From Geovibrio ferrireducens (GTDB lineage: Bacteria > Chrysiogenota > Deferribacteres > Deferribacterales > Geovibrionaceae): DNA of 64,000 nucleotides. Both the position numbers and the translations under genes were made by a program. Where the stretch lies: contig NZ_JAJAPB010000001.1 in NCBI RefSeq assembly GCF_026226615.1, positions 310,001 to 374,000 on the forward strand. Reading direction: 5' to 3'. A model generated the notes under the pieces. That model saw only the letters and a program-made list of their open reading frames with translations, was not told where the DNA came from and did not search any database. Below are positions 8,274-17,199 of this stretch, one piece after another. The stretch's first letter is position 1. Each line of letters starts with the position of its first letter.

Positions 8274-9050
8274 ATGCGTAAACTTATTATAGCACTGACG
8301 GCAACGATTATTGCGGTTTCCTGTGCCAAACAGCCCCCGAAAGAGATTCCCGCCGAAGTAAGCATGAAAAAAGGCATGCAGTATTTTGAGCGCAAAAAGT
8401 ATAAAGACGCGGCTGAGCAGTTTGAAGCTGCCATAAGAAACGCCGCTGACCCGGATCTGGCGGGTAATGCACAGATTTTCCTTGCTGATAGCCATTTCCT
8501 TTCCAAGGATTATGAACTTGCCATCCCCAGTTATGAGACTTACCTGCGCATATATCCTTATTCGTCCGATGCTCCGAGGGCTAAGCTGAGGCTTGGGCTT
8601 TGCTATTACAGGCAGATAGGCGCACCGGACAGGGATATAAAAAATGCCGAGGAGGCTCTGCGTATTTTCAGTGAGCTGAGGAACGAGAACCCCGGCTACG
8701 CGAAGGAGTATGAACTTGCGGACAAAATACGTGAGCTCAGAGGGCTTATGGGCAGGCGTGAGCTTCTCATTGCGAAGTTTTATCTCCGTACCGACAAGGA
8801 ACGCCCCGCAGTTAAAAGGCTCCAGTATATTGTGGAAAACTACCCCGATACGGATGTTTACCCTGAGAGCCTGACAATGCTCGGTGATTATTACGGAAAT
8901 AAAGACGGTTACGAGGCGGAAGCCATAAAATATTACAGAGCGCTCATAAGGGAGTTTCCGAACACCAAGTATTCATCGGGCATAACTTCGAAGCTTTCAA
9001 AACTGCTGGCGAAAATAACCGATAATCTTGGGACTATGGAGAATAATTAG
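8274..9050 (+). CDS. Outer-membrane assembly lipoprotein, BamD-like (TPR)
   Basis: BamD is the essential lipoprotein partner of BamA in folding outer-membrane beta-barrels. The 258-residue product has a lipoprotein signal (MRKLIIALTATIIAVSC, lipobox Cys17). Repeated TPR helices follow: GMQYFERKKYKDAAEQFEAA, then a SKDYELAIPSYETYLRIYP unit and a later YPDTDVYPESLTMLGDYY unit. The size and the pattern of an early TPR followed by YP-rich repeats fit the BamD/YfiO family. A generic TPR lipoprotein cannot be excluded. It ends directly before the serS start. Confidence 0.82.
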   Translation: MRKLIIALTATIIAVSCAKQPPKEIPAEVSMKKGMQYFERKKYKDAAEQFEAAIRNAADPDLAGNAQIFLADSHFLSKDYELAIPSYETYLRIYPYSSDAPRAKLRLGLCYYRQIGAPDRDIKNAEEALRIFSELRNENPGYAKEYELADKIRELRGLMGRRELLIAKFYLRTDKERPAVKRLQYIVENYPDTDVYPESLTMLGDYYGNKDGYEAEAIKYYRALIREFPNTKYSSGITSKLSKLLAKITDNLGTMENN

Positions 9051-10319
9051 ATGATTGATATTAAATATATAACTGCCAATCCTGAACTGGTCAGGGAAAA
9101 AACAGCCAAAAGGGGCGCAGAGTTCGACTTTGATACCCTGATCAGGCTGGATGATGAAAGAAAGAAGCTTATTTTTGAGGTCGAAGAGCTTAAAAAGAAA
9201 AAGAACGACTTTTCCAAGTCATTCCCGCTTATAAAGAAACAGGGCGGCGATGTTGAAGCTGCACAGAAGGAAATGAAGCAGGTATCAGAGCGCATATCCG
9301 AAATGGACAAAGAGCTTGATGCCATTCAGGAAAAGCAGAAGGCTATGCTGCTTACGCTGCCGAACCTTGTGGATGATTCACTCCCTGTCGGCAAAAGTGA
9401 GGAGGACAATGTTCTCTACCGTGAGTGGGGGGCGAAGCCTTCCCTTGATTTTGAAGCAAAGGCGCACTGGGACATAGCGGAAAGCCTTAAGCTTGTGGAT
9501 TTCGAGCGCGGCACGAAGGTTGCCGGAGCCCGTTTCTCCGCTTATACAGGCATGGGAGCGAAGCTTGAGAGAGCGCTCATCAACTTCATGCTGGACACCC
9601 AGTCCTCAAGGGGCTACACGGAGGTTATGACACCTTTCCTTGTGAATGCCGCATCCATGACCGGAACAGGTCAGCTTCCGAAGTTTGAGGAGGACGCGTT
9701 CAAGTGCGAGCGTGACGGTCTGTACCTTATCCCCACTGCGGAAGTACCCGTGACAAACCTTTATGCGGGCGAAATTCTCGATGAATCAGCCCTGCCCATA
9801 AAACACTGCGCATATTCACCCTGCTTCCGCCGGGAGGCAGGTTCACACGGAAAAGACGTGCGCGGACTTATCCGCCAGCACCAGTTCAACAAGGTAGAGC
9901 TTGTGAAGCTTGTCAGGCCGGAGGACGGATGGCATGAGCTTGAGCTTCTGCTCCGCGATGCGGAGAATATTCTCCAGCTTCTGGGAATCCACTACAGAGT
10001 AATGACCCTTTCCACGGGCGATATTGGCTTTGCATCTGCGAAAACTTATGACATTGAGGTTTGGCTGCCCGGTCAGAACTGCTACCGTGAAATATCCTCA
10101 TGCAGCTGCTTCACTGATTTTCAGGCACGCAGGGCAAACATACGCTTCCGCAAGCAGGGGGACAAAAGGCTTGATTTCGTCTACACGCTCAACGGCTCAG
10201 GCCTTGCAGTGGGCAGAACATTCCTCGCCGTGCTGGAGAACTATCAGCTTCCGGACGGACGGGTGCGTGTGCCAGATGTTCTCCGCCCATACCTCGGCGG
10301 AGCGGAGATAATAGGCTGA
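9051..10319 (+). CDS. serS: Seryl-tRNA synthetase
   Basis: SerS charges tRNA-Ser and tRNA-Sec with serine. The 422 residues comprise the N-terminal antiparallel coiled-coil arm (about 25-105, rich in Lys/Glu heptads) and the class II catalytic core. In the core, motif 2 lies in CFRREAGSHGKDVRGLIRQH and motif 3 in NGSGLAVGRTFLAVLENYQ. The conserved C-terminal RVPDVLRPYLGG follows. The start codon abuts the previous stop (TAGATG), and the stop overlaps the next gene by one base, so it lies in an operon. Confidence 0.97.
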   Translation: MIDIKYITANPELVREKTAKRGAEFDFDTLIRLDDERKKLIFEVEELKKKKNDFSKSFPLIKKQGGDVEAAQKEMKQVSERISEMDKELDAIQEKQKAMLLTLPNLVDDSLPVGKSEEDNVLYREWGAKPSLDFEAKAHWDIAESLKLVDFERGTKVAGARFSAYTGMGAKLERALINFMLDTQSSRGYTEVMTPFLVNAASMTGTGQLPKFEEDAFKCERDGLYLIPTAEVPVTNLYAGEILDESALPIKHCAYSPCFRREAGSHGKDVRGLIRQHQFNKVELVKLVRPEDGWHELELLLRDAENILQLLGIHYRVMTLSTGDIGFASAKTYDIEVWLPGQNCYREISSCSCFTDFQARRANIRFRKQGDKRLDFVYTLNGSGLAVGRTFLAVLENYQLPDGRVRVPDVLRPYLGGAEIIG

Positions 10320-10987
10320 TGGCGGTTCTGAAAATACTTGCTTCGCCTATCAGCGGCGATTACTCACAGCTTCCGGCCTATGTGCTTGATGAAATTAAGA
10401 ATGCGGATCTCATAATAGGCGAGGAGCGCAAAACTACTCTGCGTTTCCTTGCCGCTGTCGGCTGCCGGGGGTACGAACACAGGCTTCTGAACGAACATTC
10501 CACAGATGCGGAGAAGAAGGAGCTTATAGAAACCGTAACCTCCGCAGGGACAGTTGTTCTCTTCTCCGATGCCGGCACACCCTGCATAGCTGATCCCGGT
10601 TATGACTTTGTGGATATGTGCATAAACGCAGGTGTCGAGGTGCGTTCGCTGAATGCGGTTTCAGCCATAACCGCCGCCCTTTCCGTCAGCGGGTTTTACG
10701 CAGAGAGCTTCCTTTTTGCAGGCTTTCCGCCGAAGGATAAGCAGGAGCGCGCCAAGTTTTTCAACCACATGAAAAACACCAAGCAGACAGCGGTTATTTT
10801 CGAGCGCCCCTACGCCCTCGTCCGCACGCTGGAGGAGCTCAAGGGCATAGGCAAAAAGCTCTCCCTCTCCGTCAGCCTCTCCGCGCCGGATGAAAAAAAC
10901 TACAGAGGAACCGCCACCGACATCCTCAATATGCTCCCCGAAGGGCTCAAGGCTCCCTTTGCAGTCGTTCTTGAGGGAAAAGGGTAG
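10319..10987 (+). CDS. SAM-dependent methyltransferase, RsmI-like (tetrapyrrole methylase fold)
   Basis: RsmI 2'-O-methylates C1402 of 16S rRNA. The 222-residue product has the tetrapyrrole-methylase fold signatures of RsmI: ASPISGDYSQLPAYVLDE at the start, an NEHS segment, and VLFSDAGTPCIADPGYDFVD (the SAM-loop signature). FAGFPPKDKQER and FERPYALVRTLEEL follow. It is shorter than typical RsmI (about 280) and lacks the C-terminal helical extension. The GTPVGNLGD-like start is replaced by SPISGDY. It may be a distinct small RsmI subfamily with a different target. It is translationally coupled to serS. Confidence 0.8.
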   Translation: MAVLKILASPISGDYSQLPAYVLDEIKNADLIIGEERKTTLRFLAAVGCRGYEHRLLNEHSTDAEKKELIETVTSAGTVVLFSDAGTPCIADPGYDFVDMCINAGVEVRSLNAVSAITAALSVSGFYAESFLFAGFPPKDKQERAKFFNHMKNTKQTAVIFERPYALVRTLEELKGIGKKLSLSVSLSAPDEKNYRGTATDILNMLPEGLKAPFAVVLEGKG

Positions 10988-11095
10988 GAAATCCTCTCCA
11001 ATTGTTTCCCGTGAAACATTTTTATTATTATCTTTGAAAAAATCTGTTTTAGTCTTATAATATGCAGTTCAGGGCGCGGGTTGATCCCCGCCTCC

Positions 11096-11141
11096 GTCAT
11101 TCTGAGGCTTCCGCCGAAGAATCTCTTTTGCTCAGGATGAC
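11096..11141. repeat. Dispersed hairpin repeat, copy 1
   Basis: The arms GTCATTCTGAG and CTCAGGATGAC (one mismatch) flank a GAAGAATCTC core. This is the widespread intergenic palindrome type also seen in this window at 26979, 29549 and 44737. It lies in the 269-bp gap between the RsmI-like gene and ybaB, which is otherwise without recognisable features. Confidence 0.7.
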
Positions 11142-11256
11142 GCAGTAATTAACAACTCCAAGGAAGGGGCTGCGCCGTGCGGAGCGGAGAAACCCGCAAT
11201 AAAAACGTAAGTAACAGAATCTAATATATATTTAAGAATCATAAGGAGAATTTCGC

Positions 11257-11571
11257 ATGAACATTCAGATGATGATGAAGCAGGCGCAGAAGATGCAGAA
11301 AAAGATCGAGGAAGCTCAGGCCGAGGCGGCGCAGGAGGTTGTGGAGGCCTCAGCGGGCGGCGGCATGGTAAGCGTTCAGGTGAACGGAAAGAATCAGGTT
11401 CTGGGCATCAAGATCGAAAAAGAGGTTGTGGACCCCGAAGACATTGAAATGCTTCAGGATCTTATTGTTGCTGCCGTTAATGAAGGCATGAACAAGGCAC
11501 AGGAAAAAATGCAGGAAAAACTTTCCAAGATAACGGGAAATCTGGGTATTAATCTACCCGGAATGTTCTAA
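11257..11571 (+). CDS. ybaB: YbaB/EbfC family nucleoid-associated protein
   Basis: YbaB binds DNA as a tweezer-like dimer and is typically encoded next to recR. The product is 104 residues, normal for the family. It begins MNIQMMMKQAQKMQKKIEEAQAEAAQEVVEASAGGGMV, a long charged helix leading into the Gly-rich turn, and VQVNGKNQVLGIKI follows. AAGGAG precedes the ATG. It lies 24 bp upstream of recR. dnaX, the usual third member of this set, is not here. Confidence 0.94.
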   Translation: MNIQMMMKQAQKMQKKIEEAQAEAAQEVVEASAGGGMVSVQVNGKNQVLGIKIEKEVVDPEDIEMLQDLIVAAVNEGMNKAQEKMQEKLSKITGNLGINLPGMF

Positions 11572-11595
11572 GGCGTTTGTTGCCCGTATTGCGGC

Positions 11596-12195
11596 ATGAT
11601 AAAGAACAGAGTATTTGAAAACTGCCTTAATGAGCTTTCCCGTCTGCCCGGAATCGGGCGGAAAACAGCGGGACGCCTTGCCCTCCATGTGCTTAAAATG
11701 AAGCAGGAGGACGTGAAGCGTCTTGCGGAAAGCATTGTATACCTTAAGGAAAAAACCGTCTTTTGCTCAGTCTGCGGCGGTATATCCGAGGCTCCGGTCT
11801 GCTCGGTCTGTGAGGATCGCTACCGTGTGCGCTCTCAGATATGCGTTGTGGAGGAACCGAAGGATATTTTCATCATAGAAAACACAGGGAGCTACAGAGG
11901 GCTTTACCACGTTCTGGGCGGGAAGATTTCACCGCTGGACGGAATAGGGCCGGATGAGCTGCGCATAGCCTCCCTTATGGAAAGGCTTGAGAGCGGCGAG
12001 GTGACGGAAGTCATCATGGCCACGAACCCTGATGTGGAAGGGGAAACCACGGCTATTTACATTGCCCGTCTCCTGAAGCGTTTTCCCGAAGTTAGCGTGA
12101 CGAAAATAGCAAGCGGAGTCCCCATCGGCTCTAATCTTGAGCATACGGACGAGGTAACACTGCTGAAGGCTCTGGAGGGCAGAATCAGGCTTTAA
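11596..12195 (+). CDS. recR: Recombination mediator RecR
   Basis: RecR works with RecF and RecO to load RecA at gaps. The 199-residue product has all the family parts. The helix-hairpin-helix is LSRLPGIGRKTAGRLALH, the Cys4 zinc finger is CSVCGGISEAPVCSVC (about residues 55-70), the Toprim domain contains ICVVEEPKD and TNPDVEGETTAIYIA, and the C-terminal segment IASGVPIGSNLEHTDEVTL follows. It is paired with ybaB. rng follows 13 bp after its stop, in the same operon. Confidence 0.97.
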   Translation: MIKNRVFENCLNELSRLPGIGRKTAGRLALHVLKMKQEDVKRLAESIVYLKEKTVFCSVCGGISEAPVCSVCEDRYRVRSQICVVEEPKDIFIIENTGSYRGLYHVLGGKISPLDGIGPDELRIASLMERLESGEVTEVIMATNPDVEGETTAIYIARLLKRFPEVSVTKIASGVPIGSNLEHTDEVTLLKALEGRIRL

Positions 12196-12208
12196 GGTGA
12201 GCTGATTT

Positions 12209-13735
12209 ATGTCCAGAGAGATAATAATAAATTCCACGGTAAACGAATGCCGTGTGGCTGTGCTGGAAAACGGAAGCACGGCGGAGATATTCATAGAACG
12301 TGCCCACAGCAAAAATGTTGCGGGCAACATATACAAAGGCAGGGTGGTAAAGGTGCTTCCGGGCATTCAGTCCGCCTTTGTCGATATAGGCTTAAGCAAG
12401 GCCGCCTTCCTTCCCGTTGCGGATATTTATGTGGAAAACGGGGACAAGGTGGCGTTCTTCGAAAAAAGCGTGGACGGTTCCATCGAGTTTGACGATCTCG
12501 AAACGGAGCGCCGCGTTCAGGAATTTCCCCCCATTCAGGATCTTCTGCGCGAAGGGCAGGAGATAATAGTTCAGGTTGCCAAGGAAGCCATAGGGCAGAA
12601 AGGCGCCCGCCTGACCACGCATATCACCGTTCCCGGCCGCTACATTGTGCTTATGCCCGGCTATGAGCATGTGGGTGTTTCCCGCAAGATAGAGCAGGAC
12701 GAGGAGCGTGAACGCCTCCGCCAGATACTGAAAGAGATAAAACCCAAGGGTATGGGGCTCATAGCCCGCACTGTTTCCGCGGAACGCAGCTATGAGGAGA
12801 TAAAGAGCGACCTTGAGTACCTGCTGCGCCTCTGGACGAAGATTCAGGAGCGCATGAGCCGCAGTGTTGCGCCTACACTCGTTTATGAGGATCATGACCT
12901 TATATTCCGCATCCTCCGTGACGTGGTTAATGAAAAGGTCAGCCGCATCATCATAGACAACAAGGCGGACTACCTGAAAATGAAGACCTTCCTGCGGGAA
13001 TATATGCCCGATCTCCATGTGGAGGTTGCCCTGTACGAGCACGAGCTTCCGGTTTTTGATCACTACAACATAGAGATAGAAATCAACCGCATACTGGACA
13101 AAAAGGTCTGGCTGAAATCCGGCGGATATATCGTAATCGATCAGGCGGAAGCACTCACAGTGATCGATGTGAACACCGGGCGTTTTGTGGGTAAGCGCAA
13201 CTTTGAGGAGACTATACTCAAAACCAACCTCGAAGCCGCGAAAGAGATAGCGTGGCAGCTTCGTCTGCGCAATATCGGCGGCATAATCATAGTGGATTTT
13301 ATAGACATGAGCAGGGATGAGAACAAGGAGAAGGTTCTTGTCTCTCTGGAGGCAGAACTCAAGGGGGACAGGGCTAAATGCTCCGTGGTGAATATATCGC
13401 CCCTCGGACTTGTGGAAGTCACCAGAAAGCGTGTGCAGGAAAGCCTCACAAGGACGCTCAGCGAACCCTGCCCTTATTGCGAAGGGCGCGGAATAGTGAA
13501 GTCAAAGCTTACCGTGTGCTACGACATACTGCGGGAGATCCGCCGTATAGCGCCCTATTTCAAGAACAAAAAGATACTGGTTGAGGCGCACCCCGATGTG
13601 GTTGATCTGATACTCAACGATGAAAAGGAAAGCCTGGACGAAATAGAACTTATGATGAGTGTGACCATAGAGGTAAACCCCAGCGAGGATTTCCACATAG
13701 AGCATTATGATGTGGTTCCCGTGAGCAAGGAATAA
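12209..13735 (+). CDS. rng: Ribonuclease G (RNase E/G family)
   Basis: RNase E/G endonucleases mature rRNA and start mRNA decay. The 508-residue length matches RNase G rather than the much longer RNase E. The N-terminal S1 domain contains NIYKGRVVKVLPGIQSAFVD. The catalytic region has VIDVNTGRFVGK and GGIIIVDFIDM, which carry the two Mg-binding Asp. The Zn-link is CPYCEGRG near residue 420. AAGGTGAG lies upstream of the ATG. It follows recR and precedes rlmE. Confidence 0.95.
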   Translation: MSREIIINSTVNECRVAVLENGSTAEIFIERAHSKNVAGNIYKGRVVKVLPGIQSAFVDIGLSKAAFLPVADIYVENGDKVAFFEKSVDGSIEFDDLETERRVQEFPPIQDLLREGQEIIVQVAKEAIGQKGARLTTHITVPGRYIVLMPGYEHVGVSRKIEQDEERERLRQILKEIKPKGMGLIARTVSAERSYEEIKSDLEYLLRLWTKIQERMSRSVAPTLVYEDHDLIFRILRDVVNEKVSRIIIDNKADYLKMKTFLREYMPDLHVEVALYEHELPVFDHYNIEIEINRILDKKVWLKSGGYIVIDQAEALTVIDVNTGRFVGKRNFEETILKTNLEAAKEIAWQLRLRNIGGIIIVDFIDMSRDENKEKVLVSLEAELKGDRAKCSVVNISPLGLVEVTRKRVQESLTRTLSEPCPYCEGRGIVKSKLTVCYDILREIRRIAPYFKNKKILVEAHPDVVDLILNDEKESLDEIELMMSVTIEVNPSEDFHIEHYDVVPVSKE

Positions 13736-13762
13736 ACTGCCTGAGAGCAGGAGAATTTATAA

Positions 13763-14356
13763 ATGTATGACAGAAAAGACGCTTTCTACAGGAAAGCAAA
13801 GAAGGAAGGCTACAAATCCCGCGCGGCGTACAAACTTATGGAGCTTAATAAGAAGTACGCGCTCTACAATCCCAACAGCCGCATTCTGGACGCTGGCTGT
13901 GCTCCCGGCGGCTGGAGTCAGGTTGTGCTGGAGACAGTGAAGAAACAGCCTGTGGTAGGCGTGGATCTCATTCAGGTTGAGGGGATGGGGCATCCGAACT
14001 TCCACTTTGTTTTAGGCGATCTGACGGATAATGAGGTTCTGCTCAGGGTGCTTTCCATATGCCCTGAGTTTGACACAGTGCTTTCTGACGCTGCTCCTAA
14101 TACTTCCGGAGCGAAGCTTCTTGACCATGTGAACAGCTGCGAGCTTGTGAAGATAATTTTTGCATTTACAAAGAAAGTGCTGAGGAAAAACGGCAACTTC
14201 TGCTTCAAGCTTTTTGAGGGTGAGGACACTCAGGAGCTTTTGAAGGATGTCCGCAAATTCTTCAGCATGGTGAAGGTGATAAGGCCGGAGGCAACCAGAA
14301 AAAACTCATTTGAGATATATGTTGTTTGCAAGGGCTACACCGGAGAAAAAGAATAG
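13763..14356 (+). CDS. rlmE: 23S rRNA 2'-O-ribose U2552 methyltransferase RlmE (FtsJ)
   Basis: RlmE methylates U2552 in the ribosomal A-site loop late in 50S assembly. The 197-residue product matches the family length. Near the N-terminus is FYRKAKKEGYKSRAAYKLME, with the catalytic Lys. The SAM motif is LDAGCAPGGWSQVV. The catalytic Asp is in LSDAAPN, and the later catalytic Lys is in NFCFKLFEGED. A GCAGGAGAA ribosome site precedes the ATG. It is the last gene of the housekeeping run. Confidence 0.95.
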   Translation: MYDRKDAFYRKAKKEGYKSRAAYKLMELNKKYALYNPNSRILDAGCAPGGWSQVVLETVKKQPVVGVDLIQVEGMGHPNFHFVLGDLTDNEVLLRVLSICPEFDTVLSDAAPNTSGAKLLDHVNSCELVKIIFAFTKKVLRKNGNFCFKLFEGEDTQELLKDVRKFFSMVKVIRPEATRKNSFEIYVVCKGYTGEKE

Positions 14357-14417
14357 AGCGAACTTTACGTGCCTGAATCGGATCAGAATGGTATAATACT
14401 CCATGACGAGGTGAAAC

Positions 14418-15041
14418 ATGGAAGCCATTCAGACCATTATTACCCGCAGATCAGTTAATTTTTTCGATCCCTCCTTCAGAATGCAGGATAAAGAGATTGC
14501 GGAGCTCCTTGAGCTTGCCGCTCTCGCTCCGTCTTCTTACAACATACAGCCTTGGGAGGTTGTGGTTGTTCGTTCGCCGGAACGCAAAAAGGTTCTGCGG
14601 GAGTGCGCTTTTAACCAGCCCAAAGTCGAGGAAGCCTCCGCAGTGCTGATAGTTATCGGCAATACAGACTCAGTGGAGGAGAACCTGGATGATGTGGTGC
14701 GTGACCTTGTGGAAAAGGGCTACGCAGATGAGAAAGCAGCCGAAGGGGTCAAGAAAACCGCAGGTGGCTTCTACGGCCTGCCTGAGAGTGAGCGGAGGAA
14801 GATTTTTGCCGCGAAGAATGCCGGGCTTTTTGCCATGAACTTTATGCTGGCAGCAGAAGGAAACGGCTATGTCACTCATCCTATGGACGGGTTTGATGAG
14901 GCGAAGATAAAGGAAGCCTTCGGCATAAACACCGGAAAAGTGGTTCCCATGCTCATAGCTGTGGGAAGGTTTAAGGACGGAGCATCGCTGCCGGACAGGA
15001 AGATGAGGTTCTCTCCAGAGAGGTTTGCAAGGTTTGAGTAA
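14418..15041 (+). CDS. Nitroreductase family flavoprotein
   Basis: The family uses FMN and NAD(P)H to reduce nitroaromatics, quinones or flavins. The 207-residue product starts MEAIQTIITRRSVNFFDPSF. It has the FMN-binding Arg-Ser pair early, LAPSSYNIQPWEVVVVRSPE in the first third, and FAMNFMLAAEGNGYVTHPMDGFDEAKIKEAFGI, typical of the C-terminal half. It appears to have its own promoter, since 61 bp separate it from rlmE. The substrate cannot be told from sequence. Confidence 0.9.
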   Translation: MEAIQTIITRRSVNFFDPSFRMQDKEIAELLELAALAPSSYNIQPWEVVVVRSPERKKVLRECAFNQPKVEEASAVLIVIGNTDSVEENLDDVVRDLVEKGYADEKAAEGVKKTAGGFYGLPESERRKIFAAKNAGLFAMNFMLAAEGNGYVTHPMDGFDEAKIKEAFGINTGKVVPMLIAVGRFKDGASLPDRKMRFSPERFARFE

Positions 15042-15356
15042 CTTTGTTGACAGGTTTGATGCCTGATATAAAACCGGCGTTCAGCTTGTTTTAAACTGAT
15101 AGTGGAATGAATCGCACCAGTGTAAAGCATAAGTAAATGTAAATGGTCAGACATCTGAGCCATTTTTAAAAATATTTTGGGCTGTATGTTGTTCGTAATT
15201 AAATATAAAAGCGGCTCCTCGTTACGAAGCTAATTATTTAATTGTTGACAAATGCGCTAAATGATGATTTTACATACCGAAACGGTAGTAATAACAGCTA
15301 TTACGTTTTTTAATTTGTGCAATCATCGTTAGTTTTTTCATTGGAGGACGTGTACT
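15042..15356. other. 315-bp intergenic region with a small inverted repeat before the DUF134 gene
   Basis: No gene is visible. Near the right end, GTAATA and TATTAC (15288-15304) form a perfect 6-bp inverted repeat followed by TTTTTT. A possible -35 TTGACA is at 15245. The inverted repeat could be an operator for the downstream HTH protein or a weak terminator of an upstream leader. A GGAGG ribosome site lies before the ATG at 15357. Confidence 0.4.
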
Positions 15357-15776
15357 ATGCCCAGACCATTAAAACCCCGCACCATAGGTGTTGTGCCGGA
15401 AATTTGTCATTTCAAACCGAGGGGAGTTCCGGCCAAGAAGCTGAAAACTGTAGGGATCACACTTGACGAGTTTGAAGCAATCAGGCTCGCGGATTATGAA
15501 GGACTCTCCCACGAGGAAGCCGCCGTGCTTATGAACGTTTCACGCCCCACTTTCAGCAGGCTTGTTGAAAAAGCCAGAGTGAAGGTGGCGGGATTTCTTG
15601 TGAACGGAAACCAGCTTGTTATTGACGGCGGAAACATTGAATTCGATCCTGACAGGGCATGCGTGAAATGCAAGGAAAACATGCCTGAAAAACGCATGGA
15701 ACGCAGAAAGCGCTCATGCGGCATAATCACAGGATGCGTAGAAGAGGAGACAGAACTGACGGATGCGCAGGTCTGA
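15357..15776 (+). CDS. DUF134 / UPF0251 putative DNA-binding protein
   Basis: This 139-residue protein has the hallmark start MPRPLKPRTIGVVPEICHFKPRG and an HTH resembling sigma region 4: LSHEEAAVLMNVSRPTFSRLVEKAR (about residues 50-75). The C-terminal part adds CVKC and a CG pair, possible metal ligands. The family is often found beside redox or metal-cofactor genes and is presumed regulatory. Its 3' end overlaps the next gene by 14 bp, so the two are co-expressed and the flavoprotein is a plausible target. Confidence 0.88.
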   Translation: MPRPLKPRTIGVVPEICHFKPRGVPAKKLKTVGITLDEFEAIRLADYEGLSHEEAAVLMNVSRPTFSRLVEKARVKVAGFLVNGNQLVIDGGNIEFDPDRACVKCKENMPEKRMERRKRSCGIITGCVEEETELTDAQV

Positions 15777-16221
15777 AAGAGAGATAAAAGATTATAAATT
15801 ATTGGAAAATCTGCTGAAGCAGGGTGAAGTGATTCACCTTGCTCTGGCTGATGCCCCCTACCCTTACCTTGTAACCGTGAATTACGGTTATGAGGATGAC
15901 GCGCTTTATTTCCACTGCGCGTCAGAGGGGCGCAAAATAGATTTACTCAGGAAAAACCCAAAGGTTTTCTTTCAGCTTATTCTGAAAAATGAGCTGGTCA
16001 AAGCTGAAACCGCATGCAGATGGACAACGAAGTTTACGTCAGTGTGCGGTGAGGCAGAGGCGGTTATTCTGGAAAGCCATGCGGAAAAGCGCAAGGCACT
16101 CCGCATAATAATGAGCCACTACGGCATGCCCGATGCAGAGTTTACCGAGAACATGACCAGAACCGTTCTCACCGTGAAGCTCAACCTGGTTTCACTCTCA
16201 GGGAAAAGCAACGCAGAGTAA
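15763..16221 (+). CDS. Pyridoxamine 5'-phosphate oxidase family (NimA-like) flavoprotein
   Basis: This is a 152-residue split-barrel flavin-binding protein. The pattern VIHLALADAPYPYLVTVNYGYEDDALYFHCASEGRKIDLLRKNPKVFFQL is typical of the NimA / FMN-binding PNPOx-like group, and FTSVCGEAEAVILESHAEKRKAL follows. Members bind FMN, F420 or haem; which one applies here is not evident. The gene overlaps DUF134 by 14 bp in another frame and converges on the ADP-ribosylglycohydrolase gene 10 bp away. Confidence 0.88.
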   Translation: MRRSEREIKDYKLLENLLKQGEVIHLALADAPYPYLVTVNYGYEDDALYFHCASEGRKIDLLRKNPKVFFQLILKNELVKAETACRWTTKFTSVCGEAEAVILESHAEKRKALRIIMSHYGMPDAEFTENMTRTVLTVKLNLVSLSGKSNAE

Positions 16222-16231
16222 GGCTGGCGGT

Positions 16232-17191
16232 CTATAAAAAGGCTTTCAGCCCTTCATACCTGCCCATGACATTTTCAGCATGGCGCATCCATCTTCCGGG
16301 TATTGCCCCGCTTCCGTAAATTGCACCTGCCAGAGCGCCTGTTACAGCGCCTATGGTGTCCGCATCGCCTCCTATGTTCACAGCTTTCAGAAGCGCCTCC
16401 TCAAACGAGGCCGACTCCATATTCAGCCAGACGGCAGTCTCAAGTGTGGTGACGCAGTAAGGGGTTGTCTGGTAGACTTCAGGCTCCAGAAAAATATCTT
16501 TCAGGTCGTCCATAAGGCCTTCAAACTCATCCCGCAGCATCATCACTGCCTGTTCCGGTTCAAAGCCTGTGATAAGTTTCTTGAGAAGCAGGTTATAGAT
16601 AACGTTTGTGAATTTGGCGATGGGGTGGGCGTGTGTAACTGAGCAGGAGAGCCCGGAGGCATCAATGAGGTTTTTGTCAGTGGAGTTGATATACCAAGCG
16701 GTTATGACTGAGGAGCGCATCAGCGCACCGTTTCCGTTTGATTCCCGGTCAGCGGGGGGGATGCCGGTGGTGAGGGCTTCCCGTGTGGTGCGGCCTATGT
16801 CAAATGCTTCACCGGCGGGAGTGTACTCGCCTTCTGTGAACCATTTCATGTAGTGTCTGCGTTCGTTTTCCGAGCTGACGCACCCTTTCTCAAGGAGGCT
16901 TTCCGCGAGGGCAGTCAGCATGGAGGTGTCATCCGTCCAGCTTCCTGCGGGCAGTCCGTATAAGCCGCCGCCTGTTATCTCCTTCTGGTACTTTCCCTTA
17001 AGCTGAACAGGGCGCACAGGCAGAAGCATTCCGGGACCTGACATCTGGGTGAGTCCGAGCATGTCGCCTATGATATTGCCCGCTATCATCCCTTTGATGC
17101 GGTCTTTGAAGTCATCTTCGGTTTCCCTGAGCGCATGCAGGGTCTTAGGTGAGTGCAGACAGTCCGAAACGTTTTCGAAGTTTTCTTCCAT
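16232..17191 (-). CDS. ADP-ribosylglycohydrolase family protein
   Basis: The family hydrolyses ADP-ribose from proteins, nucleic acids or small molecules using a di-magnesium site. The 319-residue product has IKGMIAGNIIGDMLG near the start, SWTDDTSMLTALAESLLEKG (first metal Asp set) and GGDADTIGAVTGALAGAIYGSGAIP (second set). All expected metal-ligand acids are present, so it should be active. It lies 8 bp downstream of a PEP-synthase-like gene in the same direction. Its ADP-ribosylated substrate is unknown, and no nif genes or ADP-ribosyltransferase are seen in the window. Confidence 0.92.
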   Translation of the reverse strand: MEENFENVSDCLHSPKTLHALRETEDDFKDRIKGMIAGNIIGDMLGLTQMSGPGMLLPVRPVQLKGKYQKEITGGGLYGLPAGSWTDDTSMLTALAESLLEKGCVSSENERRHYMKWFTEGEYTPAGEAFDIGRTTREALTTGIPPADRESNGNGALMRSSVITAWYINSTDKNLIDASGLSCSVTHAHPIAKFTNVIYNLLLKKLITGFEPEQAVMMLRDEFEGLMDDLKDIFLEPEVYQTTPYCVTTLETAVWLNMESASFEEALLKAVNIGGDADTIGAVTGALAGAIYGSGAIPGRWMRHAENVMGRYEGLKAFL

Positions 17192-17199
17192 AGGCAGGC

